DNA of 64,000 bases from positions 136,190,960 to 136,254,959 of the forward strand of contig CP136062.1 of the NCBI GenBank assembly GCA_032622095.1, in the 5' to 3' direction. The notes under the pieces were generated by a model. That model was given only the letters and a program-made list of their open reading frames with translations. It did not search any database and was not told where the DNA came from. Position 1 is the first letter of the stretch. Every line of letters begins with the position of its first letter. Both the position numbers and the translations under genes were made by a program. Origin of the DNA: Siphonodentalium dalli (taxonomy: Eukaryota; Mollusca; Scaphopoda; Gadilida; Siphonodentaliidae). Below, one piece after another: positions 61,301 through 64,000 of the stretch.

Positions 61301-62609
61301 TATTAGTCCGAATTTTTCTTTAAAGTTAAAAATCTTTTTTGTTGGGTTTACGGATAATGCGGGTTGAATTTGCCACGGTGGGGGTATGCTAACACTCGAG
61401 TGCACACCTCTTGTTTATTTTATAGTTGGACACTAGCTAACAATTACAGCATAATTTTTCGATACTAAAATATAAGCCTAGTGTATAAGACACATGTTAA
61501 AATATAAGCCTAGTTTATAATAAACATGCTAAAATGTATGCCTAGTTTATAAGAAACATGCTAAAATGTAAGCCTGGTTAATAAGAAACATGCTAAGCTA
61601 ATATGTAAGCCAAGTAAGACATAAGCTAAAATATAAGCCTAGTTTATAAGACACATGTATGCTAAAAGTAAGCCTAGTTTATAATAAACATGCTAAAATG
61701 TAAGTATAGATTATAAGACACATGCTCTTTTAACATGTTTAATATGAGTTTGACAGAGCCATTAAATTTAGCTGTTTCATTGCCCTGATGAGTTTGGTGA
61801 ACTTTTAAAATATATGTTGGTGCATTATATATTTTCATGACTGATCGATGTGGATTTTTTTTTCTTAGACTGACAGGACCAAATTATTTTGGTCAGAAAT
61901 TTTTTGGCCATCTGCAAAAGGCAAATCAAGAGAATAAATTACAGACTAATCTGATATATGTTTATTTCAGTGCTTCATTTTCGTAATCGCAGTATGCTCT
62001 GTACACCAAGTTGGACACTTTGTGTCGGCCAAATCAGTTATTCCTGTGGGAAATCATATAGTCAGTTGGCTTATACTAGGTAAGTTCTCTGATGAATATT
62101 CTCCATTATATTCCTCATATGTTGATCCCAAATCATGCCTTTTTATTCCTCATATGGTGATGCTAACTATAGCATTTCATAACTCTTTCATTAATTATAA
62201 ACACATATTCAATGGAATCACAATAATTGAATAAATACTTTTTAAAAAGTTATTTGAAATACAATGTATTCGGCTGGAAGCTTCATATTCTGAAAACAAA
62301 TACAATTGCTGAACATAGTTATTTTTACGCATGTTATAAATAGATAGGGAAACATACATCATACTAATATCGTATGCTAAATGTCTGTTAACCAGCACAG
62401 CACTGTTGCACCATACAAATGCCTGAGAAAATACAAAAAAAGGTATTTATTTGTAATAAGCTTACACTTGCTTTTTTTTATCTTCAGTGTCCGGCTTTGT
62501 GATACCTCTGTTAACCAGTACGGTAGTGATACACAGACTCAACAGTATTTCTATGGCACTGTTCTCGGTGTTCCTTCTGCTCAGCATATCATATCCTTTA
62601 TTTCTCTGA
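22103..62609 (+). CDS. PIGN: PIGN, GPI ethanolamine phosphate transferase 1 (overview; 23 exons, 3' end beyond window)
   Basis: PIGN is a multi-pass ER membrane enzyme that transfers phosphoethanolamine from phosphatidylethanolamine to the first mannose of the GPI anchor precursor in the ER lumen. Joining the exons gives about 740 residues in one frame. Residues 5-26 form a signal-anchor helix. A lumenal alkaline-phosphatase-like domain follows, with FVADGLRAD (metal ligand D54), PTESRPGH (nucleophile T94), [11 protein letters not shown] (D216, H220), [13 protein letters not shown] (D264, H265, H273) and a possible glycosylation site at N194. From about residue 447 the hydrophobic PigN domain begins. 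Similarity to human PIGN (931 residues, recalled) runs throughout, so about 200 C-terminal residues should lie past base 64000. The first coding exon follows an acceptor-like TTTCTTTCTCTCGATAG, implying a non-coding exon upstream; no promoter was identified. Odd: TGA at 62607 inside exon 23. Confidence 0.95.
22976..23097 (+). CDS. PIGN: PIGN exon 2 (nucleophile exon)
   Basis: Acceptor TTTTTTAG, donor GTACGT, phase 1. It encodes [20 protein letters not shown] with the catalytic Thr94. Intron 2 (1.1 kb) holds the inverted-repeat element at 23705-24160. Confidence 0.95.
23705..24160. mobile_element. Foldback element with long inverted arms
   Basis: The outer arms (CAAGTCTGAGTTTAGTGTGC at left) are inverted copies of each other over roughly 130 bp. 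Each arm is itself a hairpin around AATTTAGTGATG and GGTCCCCAG. A partial third copy lies at 52905-52970 in intron 19. No coding capacity. Confidence 0.75.
24234..24332 (+). CDS. PIGN: PIGN exon 3 (residues 117-150)
   Basis: Acceptor AATTTCAG, donor GTAACA, phase 1 at both ends. It encodes [13 protein letters not shown] and [14 protein letters not shown] of the phosphatase-like domain. Confidence 0.95.
24560..25480. repeat. Degenerate copies of an interspersed repeat in intron 3
   Basis: The phrases GGGTGACTTCTAGATGGGAG, TTCTGAAATTCATTGAAAAA, GGCTGCCAGC and CTTTGGCACACCCTAC recur four to five times at irregular spacing. Related copies lie at 20920-21125 (minus) and at 49003-49198 plus 51380-51615 (one copy split by an insertion). 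Confidence 0.7.
25896..26002 (+). CDS. PIGN: PIGN exon 4 (residues 150-185)
   Basis: Acceptor AATTTCTAG, donor GTAAGA, ends in phase 0. It encodes [19 protein letters not shown] and [11 protein letters not shown]. Intron 4 carries a GTCC-type interspersed repeat (26118-26369). Confidence 0.95.
26118..26369. repeat. Hairpin-headed interspersed repeat ending CTCTTG
   Basis: It starts TGTACGCCTTTTAAAAAAAA, contains the shared phrases CAAGTTCAAATTTGGGTTCC and AGAGTTATGGCCCTTT, and ends TGCTCTTG. It is a short, diverged copy of the family seen at 33630, 53433 and 60965. Confidence 0.55.
26569..26693 (+). CDS. PIGN: PIGN exon 5 (metal-binding DTNGHSH)
   Basis: Acceptor TTCATGTAG, donor GTAAGT, phase 2. 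It encodes [20 protein letters not shown], carrying metal-binding D216 and H220. Intron 5 (2.6 kb) holds two palindromic MITEs (27586-27839, 28362-28504) and TTAA-type copies near 28.7-29.3 kb. Confidence 0.95.
27586..27839. mobile_element. Palindromic MITE with TA borders
   Basis: Arms of about 110 bp (AGTAATGCCCTAAGTAATCG onward) are inverted with few mismatches, and the outer ends are TA. The centre carries a small internal duplication of AGAAATATGGCTTGTTG. The TA target is compatible with a Tc1/mariner-type MITE, which is inference. Confidence 0.75.
28362..28504. mobile_element. Palindromic MITE
   Basis: GGATCTCACATGAGTTCCTA at left and its imperfect complement at right enclose arms of about 65 bp. 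They meet at GATTTGAGCCGAGGTTTACC / GAGGCTCAAATAG. Non-coding. Confidence 0.65.
28718..28881. repeat. TTAA-type palindromic MITE fragment (AATGCATTCTC family)
   Basis: It contains GGGAGCCACGCATACATAAG and GCTCGCATATATAAGAGAAG, and ends AGTCATGGAAGGGTT, as do the copies at 29141, 35712 and 51880. Confidence 0.55.
29141..29267. mobile_element. Short TTAA-bounded MITE (AATGCATTCTC family)
   Basis: It starts TTAACCCTTTCATGATGGGA and ends AAGTCATGGAATGGTTA, the imperfect complement, around a hairpin of GCATTCTATAAGAGAATGC. It ends 57 bp before PIGN exon 6. Confidence 0.6.
29324..29454 (+). CDS. PIGN: PIGN exon 6 (TSDHGM motif)
   Basis: Acceptor GTATTTCAG, donor GTAAGC, phase 1. It encodes [19 protein letters not shown] and [13 protein letters not shown] with metal ligands D264 and H265. 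Intron 6 (1.8 kb) carries the TTAA MITE at 30875-31157. Confidence 0.95.
30875..31157. mobile_element. TTAA-bounded MITE, relative of 19342-19667
   Basis: It begins TTAACCTCTTGGCTGCTATA and ends CAGTGGAGAAGTTAA. It shares GGAACTCAGAAATTAGTGCC with the intergenic copy. Ends only; no coding region. Confidence 0.5.
31292..31411 (+). CDS. PIGN: PIGN exon 7 (residues 271-311)
   Basis: Acceptor CTATGACAG, donor GTAAGT, phase 1. It encodes [20 protein letters not shown], with H273 completing the active site. Intron 7 (3.9 kb) holds an hAT-like element (32531-33515) and a GTCC repeat (33630-34189). Bases 31740-31890 are a dispersed repeat shared with 59655-59790; bases 35067-35165 are one shared with 44540-44640. 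Confidence 0.95.
32531..33515. mobile_element. hAT-like element in intron 7
   Basis: Ends TAGTGTTGAAAC and, inverted, TAGAGTTGAAAC (11 of 12 match). The flanking 8-mers ACACAGGC (32523-32530) and AAACAGGC (33516-33523) match at 7 of 8. Subterminal GTCGACTAGTCG words are typical of hAT-like MITEs. No transposase frame was seen. Confidence 0.75.
33630..34189. repeat. Hairpin-headed GTCCGTCC repeat ending CTCTTG
   Basis: The head is TATATGCCCTTTTTGAAAAA, followed by a GTCCGTC run at 33668-33715. Two internal copies of GATAACTCCAGTTT follow, and the end is GATGCTCTTG. Same family as 53433-54414. Confidence 0.65.
35292..35332 (+). CDS. PIGN: PIGN exon 8 (41-nt small exon)
   Basis: Acceptor CTTTTATAAG, donor GTATGT. 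It encodes [14 protein letters not shown], matching the EW..E-W-KR-DVNQ region of human PIGN. Phases fit both neighbours. Confidence 0.88.
35712..36459. repeat. Cluster of TTAA-type palindromic MITE copies
   Basis: Several copies of one palindromic family lie side by side. Words CCAATGCATTCTCTTATATA and GCATATATAAGAGAATGC occur in both orientations, and AGGGAGCC / GGAGACTCGC form the centres. TTAACCC-type ends are seen at 35712, 35937 and 36233. It fills most of intron 8, up to 54 bp before exon 9. Confidence 0.75.
36514..36573 (+). CDS. PIGN: PIGN exon 9 (residues 325-344)
   Basis: It encodes [20 protein letters not shown], phase 0 at both ends, donor GTATGT. The acceptor region is duplicated: AGGCTGATATA occurs at 36495 and 36512. 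Use of the upstream AG (exon from 36497) would add 17 bases and break the frame. Confidence 0.95.
36591..36823. mobile_element. TTAA-bounded MITE directly after exon 9
   Basis: It starts TTAACCATTTGAGTGCCA and ends TGGCACTCAAAGGGTTAA. It contains an AATGCATTCTC palindrome (36702-36778) and GGGTTGATACAAAAATCG, shared with the element at 59216-59644. Its left end lies only 17 bases from the exon 9 boundary. Confidence 0.65.
37483..37575 (+). CDS. PIGN: PIGN exon 10 (residues 345-375)
   Basis: Acceptor CATATTCCAG, donor GTAATT, phase 0. It encodes [20 protein letters not shown] and [11 protein letters not shown], matching the human GILPVDYL..A-QILEQFK stretch. Intron 10 (662 bp) shows nothing notable. 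Confidence 0.95.
38238..38293 (+). CDS. PIGN: PIGN exon 11
   Basis: Acceptor TTATTCCAG, donor GTAAGA, phase 2. It encodes [19 protein letters not shown] (the last codon is split). Intron 11 (753 bp) shows no recognised element. Confidence 0.93.
39047..39068 (+). CDS. PIGN: PIGN exon 12 (22-nt microexon)
   Basis: Acceptor TTTTTCAG, donor GTATGT. Its 22 bases encode the end of Lys plus NLTLSDQ, aligned with human KLLSDSKQ. The phase is 2 at entry and 0 at exit, as the neighbours require. Confidence 0.85.
39823..39879 (+). CDS. PIGN: PIGN exon 13 (residues 402-420)
   Basis: Acceptor TATTTCACAG, donor GTGAGT, phase 0. It encodes [20 protein letters not shown] decayed duplicate lies 74 bp downstream at 39953-40003. 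Confidence 0.93.
39953..40003 (+). pseudogene. Decayed tandem duplicate of PIGN exon 13
   Basis: Reading GACTATATCAGATAGATTCA onward gives [20 protein letters not shown], against [18 protein letters not shown] in exon 13. It is preceded by a T-rich tract and ATAG like an acceptor, but the first codons and the donor are lost and a TAG interrupts it. Probably a relic of an exon duplication. Confidence 0.65.
40718..40797 (+). CDS. PIGN: PIGN exon 14 (residues 421-447)
   Basis: Acceptor TTGTTTTCAG, donor GTAAGT, phase 2. It encodes [20 protein letters not shown] and YDRFFLG, close to human [21 protein letters not shown]. Intron 14 (2.2 kb) holds the MITE at 41474-41636. Confidence 0.96.
41474..41636. 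mobile_element. Palindromic MITE in intron 14
   Basis: Arms of about 58 bp (ACAGAATACAACTTGCATCA at left) are inverted at right (AAGATGCGCGTTGTGTTCTG). The centre is CpG-rich. Related to 21841-22000. Confidence 0.7.
43028..43215 (+). CDS. PIGN: PIGN exon 15 (residues 447-510)
   Basis: Acceptor TCTTTGCAG, donor GTAAGT, phase 1. It encodes the start of the PigN membrane domain: helix [19 protein letters not shown], a loop, and helix [14 protein letters not shown]. Intron 15 (1.2 kb) has a small tandem stretch around GTGAAATATGACTGAGACAA at 43680-43800. Confidence 0.95.
44463..44535 (+). CDS. PIGN: PIGN exon 16
   Basis: Acceptor CTCCCTTGCAG, donor GTAATT, phase 2. It encodes [20 protein letters not shown] and SVFQR, matching human [22 protein letters not shown]. 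Intron 16 holds two TIR elements. Confidence 0.95.
44736..45332. mobile_element. TIR element in intron 16
   Basis: Inverted ends of about 75 bp share TTGATAAA, AATTCCAA, AGTTTTGCAT, CTAAGACATG and CCAACTCGCACT. No transposase-like frame inside. Target duplication not clear. Confidence 0.65.
45749..46548. mobile_element. Possible TIR element (TTAAAGGGACGGGCGGCC ends)
   Basis: TTAAAGGGACGGGCGGCC at left and, inverted, TTAAAGATAAGGGCGGCC at right agree at 14 of 18 bases. TATAGGTT follows in both ends. It ends about 70 bp before exon 17. Non-coding as far as I can see. Confidence 0.5.
46620..46722 (+). CDS. PIGN: PIGN exon 17 (residues 534-568)
   Basis: Acceptor TACTTTCAG, donor GTCAGT, ends in phase 0. 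It encodes [19 protein letters not shown] and a hydrophobic [11 protein letters not shown] segment. Similarity to human is modest here, but the frame and the neighbours fit. Confidence 0.88.
47216..48421. mobile_element. hAT-like element in intron 17
   Basis: The target duplication CTTGCAAC is perfect (47208-47215 and 48422-48429). Ends TAGAGTTG and, inverted, TAGTGTTG, with subterminal GGTGTCGGT / ACCGAGACCGAG words. The 84-codon open frame at 47987-48241 has no recognisable domain. Confidence 0.85.
48661..48753 (+). CDS. PIGN: PIGN exon 18 (residues 569-599)
   Basis: Acceptor TTTTTTTGTAG, donor GTACGT, phase 0. It encodes [20 protein letters not shown] and [11 protein letters not shown], a membrane helix and loop. 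Intron 18 (3.5 kb) carries the nested insertion at 49199-51379. Confidence 0.92.
49003..51615. repeat. Interspersed repeat split by an insertion
   Basis: The two halves (49003-49198 and 51380-51615) join into one copy of the family seen in intron 3: GGGAGC, CATTTTTTCC, TTCCATTAAA, then ACATGGCCGC, CATCTTGG, CACACC. The join falls at TTAA. It starts with the hairpin TAGCTCACTTGACTAAGTCA. Confidence 0.65.
49199..51379. mobile_element. TTAA-flanked 2.2-kb piggyBac-like non-autonomous element
   Basis: TTAACCCTTTA at left and its complement at right (TAAAGGGTTAA) bound the insertion, and the older repeat continues across the TTAA when the insert is removed. Only short open frames lie inside, with no transposase similarity. 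The piggyBac assignment rests on the TTAA target and the CCC-starting ends. Confidence 0.7.
51880..52122. repeat. AATGCATTCTC palindromic MITE copy
   Basis: It contains AATTCTCTTATATATGCGAG and GCATATATAAGAGAATGC, and ends CAGTCATTGAAGGGTTAA. It lies just upstream of exon 19. Confidence 0.65.
52234..52325 (+). CDS. PIGN: PIGN exon 19 (residues 600-630)
   Basis: Acceptor TGATTTCAG, donor GTAAGT at 52326, phase 2. It encodes [20 protein letters not shown] and [10 protein letters not shown], matching human [20 protein letters not shown]. The donor region is tandemly duplicated. Intron 19 (2.9 kb) holds the GTCC repeat and the 51-bp array. Confidence 0.95.
52317..52456. repeat. 70-bp tandem duplication spanning the exon 19 donor
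   Basis: CAATATGGTGTAAGTTTATT starts at 52317 and again at 52387, and the two 70-bp copies differ at two positions. The second copy repeats the last 9 exon bases and the complete GTAAGT donor. Confidence 0.95.
53433..54414. repeat. Long GTCCGTCC interspersed repeat ending CTCTTG
   Basis: It starts with the hairpin TATACGCCCTTTTGAAAAAA, then a GTCCGTCC/GGGCGTCC run (53468-53526). Four to five degenerate modules follow (TTGTCCGGATGATAACTTTA, TTCGAATTTGGGTTCC, GAGTTATGCCCCTT), ending GTAGCTCTTG. It is the longest family member in the window. Confidence 0.75.
54553..55061. repeat. 51-bp minisatellite, about 10 copies
   Basis: The unit contains GGCCAGTGTGAACCCTGCTT and GTTGGGGCATAAATGGTAGA, then ATTTAATTAAT. 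Copies differ by single bases and 1-2 bp indels. It lies in intron 19, about 125 bp before exon 20. Confidence 0.95.
55187..55237 (+). CDS. PIGN: PIGN exon 20 (residues 630-647)
   Basis: Acceptor TTTCTTTCAG, donor GTGAGT, phase 2. It encodes [16 protein letters not shown](W), a membrane helix. Intron 20 (5.6 kb) holds a palindromic MITE, a 65-bp triplet, an hAT-like element, a TTAA element with a tandem duplication, and a two-copy repeat at 59860-60340. Confidence 0.9.
55845..56043. mobile_element. Palindromic MITE in intron 20
   Basis: GGGTGACATGTAATAAACAC at left is mirrored by GTGTTTATTACACATCACCC at right, with arms of about 59 bp matching at roughly 52 positions. Confidence 0.75.
56379..56573. 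repeat. 65-bp tandem repeat, three copies
   Basis: The unit starts CAGCATCTGTGGTACAACCT; copies begin at 56379, 56444 and 56509 with few differences. Confidence 0.95.
56653..57889. mobile_element. hAT-like element in intron 20
   Basis: Perfect 8-base target duplication AATTTTTC at 56645-56652 and 57890-57897. Ends TAGTGCTGGGCG and, inverted, TAGGGCTGGGCG. Subterminal ATATCGCGATA words. It is the same family as 13304-14418 in opposite orientation. The 99-codon + frame at 56789-57088 has no recognised domain. Confidence 0.88.
59101..59487. repeat. 198-bp tandem duplication
   Basis: AAAACGGTGCCATTTCTATT starts at 59101 and again at 59299, and the following ~190 bases are repeated almost unchanged. 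The copies include the left end of the TTAA element. Confidence 0.95.
59216..59644. mobile_element. TTAA-bounded MITE with duplicated left end
   Basis: TTAACCCTTTCAGTGCCAAG occurs at 59216 and 59414. The complementary right end (CTTGGCACTGGAAGGGTTAA) closes at 59644. Inverted arms are about 75 bp. Piggybac-like by its TTAA ends. Confidence 0.75.
59860..60660. repeat. Two-module interspersed repeat
   Basis: A module of about 246 bp (GATTGAGCCCAAACTTGCTA, GCCACGGGCAGTG, CAACTGCCACCGCAATGGGG) occurs twice at 59868-60330. A second module with ACCCACAAATGACCTTGGGC is repeated at about 60440 and 60580. Confidence 0.65.
60845..60902 (+). CDS. PIGN: PIGN exon 21 (residues 647-666)
   Basis: Acceptor CTATTTTAG, donor GTAAGC, phase 2 in and 0 out. 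It encodes (W)[19 protein letters not shown]. It joins exon 20 directly and keeps the spacing of human PIGN between DISLV and LLVHLLQ. Confidence 0.85.
60965..61416. repeat. Hairpin-headed GTCCGTCC repeat in intron 21
   Basis: It starts TATACCCCACTTTCGAAGAA with the complementary ATGGGGGGATATA, has a short GTCC run at 61050-61070, and ends CACCTCTTG. Confidence 0.6.
61467..61728. repeat. 32-bp minisatellite, about 8 copies
   Basis: The unit resembles TAAAATGTAAGCCTAGTTTA followed by TAAGAAACATGC. Copies are diverged by substitutions and small indels. Confidence 0.85.
61971..62079 (+). CDS. PIGN: PIGN exon 22 (residues 667-703)
   Basis: Acceptor TTTATTTCAG, donor GTAAGT, phase 1. It encodes [20 protein letters not shown] and [14 protein letters not shown], aligning with human QGLPLMNQIISWATL. 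Confidence 0.93.
62488..62609 (+). CDS. PIGN: PIGN exon 23, with in-frame TGA
   Basis: Acceptor TTATCTTCAG. It encodes [20 protein letters not shown] and [19 protein letters not shown], then TGA at 62607-62609. Human PIGN continues (LLLS.GYEALFPLVL). A GTAATT that could serve as donor lies 8 bases after the TGA (62618), so the stop seems to sit inside the exon. No further exon was recognised up to 64000. Confidence 0.8.
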
Positions 62610-64000
62610 ATTTTATTGTAATTGTTCTTGAGATTTAACCCTATGATTACTACCGGTAATGGATTCTCCCATTCAGTTCAGAATGTATACACTGGAGTGG
62701 TCCATTCTTCAATTGTAGGAATGGTCAGGTTATGATCAGGTTAGGCTCTTCAGGTGACAATTCACCTGAAGAGCTTAACCCAAGCCAAATCATTTATACT
62801 ATATTTCAATACAAAAAGTATTTGTACACCAAATACCTAATTACCTAAGTCATCATACTTAACAAGGAATTTATACCGACCAGGCCTCAGCTCACAAGGC
62901 GACTCGGGCGAGATTGTCGCCTTACTGTCGCTGACTTCGCCCTATCGTCGCTCTAAGGCGAAATCGAAGTCGCCTTCAATTTTAGGGGGATTTTTTTGTT
63001 TGTTTTTTTCTTAATTTTTTTTCTAGTTTTTTTTCCGGACATGTCTGGACATGTCCGTATATAGATGAATTGTGGCGGCCATCCCAAAAAGAAACAGACG
63101 ATGCAGAGCCAAAGACCCAAGTGTTTAAAATAAAAAATAAAAATATGACCTATTGTTTTGTGTTGTTATTCCGTCGCCTTTGTTCCCTTTGCGGTAATGA
63201 ATGTTAATCACGAATGTTTTGACATGCTGAAAACACGATGAGATGTTCGCATCTGTGTTGTTACTGACCATCGTGAGTGTCACAAATAAATGTTTTAATT
63301 AACTTAAAAGACCGCCGCCCCGCTTTTCAGATATAAAACAATTACGACATTATCAGAGTATGTACCCGGCGCTTCGGAAGTTCGTTTCGGTAACGCGTCG
63401 GACTTTTTGAAGAGACCGCGTCGGACTTTTTGAAGAGACCGACTTCCGTAAATAAAATAATGTCAAGTTTATTGCTTTAATCGGATTATACCAGTGATGT
63501 TGGCATTAATTAAGGGAGGCCATTATTTAATAAAAGCTTTTGCAACTCCTTTGTTAGTCCTTCTTGTTTATTTTAGCGGACACCCACATTACAGCCGTGA
63601 CCAAATTAAACTTAAAAAGTTACATGCATCATGATTCAAACTGTACAAACGTATCTTCCAAGCTGCAGTCTAGGAAATAATACTACTTTCATAAATTAGT
63701 TAAAAAAGTAACTATTGTAACTTGATAATTGTCTTGCTTAAATGATAGCTACACAAAACATTTCCAAAAAATTTAAATGTATAATAACAATTAATTAAGC
63801 TAATTTCAGATAAAGTCAAATTTTTTTTAGTTTTATTTGTTATTTTATCTTTTTAAATTTTGTATTGTCAGATGTTATAAAATAAAGCGATATTTGAAAA
63901 TTGTCAATTTTTGGTAGTCTCTCCCCACCCTGAAGTCTCCCTAAATTTCCTGAAGTCTCCCTAAATTTCCTGGAGGGAGACTTCAAGTCTCCCTGTTCTG
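62610..64000. other. Intron 23 or 3' flank, repeats only
   Basis: Bases 62739-62780 form a 19-bp hairpin with a 4-base loop. A GTCGCC-rich stretch lies at 62895-62975 and poly-T at 62990-63040. GCGTCGGACTTTTTGAAGAG is tandemly repeated at 63395 and 63418. A CTCCCTAAATTTCCTGAAGT duplication with an inverted GGAGGGAGACTTC lies at 63935-63996. No exon is recognised. Confidence 0.5.

Overview
The window is eukaryotic, AT-rich animal DNA: one gene split into many short exons with GT-AG introns, set in dense interspersed repeats. Frequent ACATGTA words, GTCCGTCC-type repeats and the PIGN sequence suggest a marine invertebrate, most likely a lophotrochozoan such as a bivalve mollusc. That assignment is inference; the protein itself only shows a metazoan PIGN.

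Layout. Bases 1-5.4 kb hold no recognisable gene, but do hold a 1-kb terminal-inverted-repeat element (2421-3433). Bases 5.54-8.95 kb are an array of about 51 copies of a 66-bp unit. In one + strand frame the differences between copies fall mainly on third codon positions, which suggests that the array is, or was, the coding region of a repeat protein; the frame is now broken in several places. Bases 9-22 kb are intergenic and hold a second TIR element of the 2421-3433 type (10426-11516), an hAT-like element, a GC-rich repeat cluster and several MITE-like elements.

From 22.1 kb to beyond the window the + strand carries PIGN (GPI ethanolamine phosphate transferase 1). I place 23 coding exons covering about 740 residues, so the last ~200 residues should lie beyond base 64000. 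Exon phases agree throughout, and the metal-binding and nucleophile residues of the phosphatase-like domain are present. Oddities: an in-frame TGA near the end of exon 23; a 70-bp tandem duplication that copies the exon 19 splice donor; a decayed duplicate of exon 13; and twin acceptors at exon 9.

The PIGN introns are packed with repeats: hAT-like elements with 8-bp target duplications, TTAA-bounded piggyBac-like MITEs (one nested inside an older repeat), palindromic MITEs, and minisatellites at 54.55-55.06, 56.38-56.57 and 61.47-61.73 kb. Apart from PIGN and the 66-bp array I recognise no protein-coding gene, and I saw no RNA gene.
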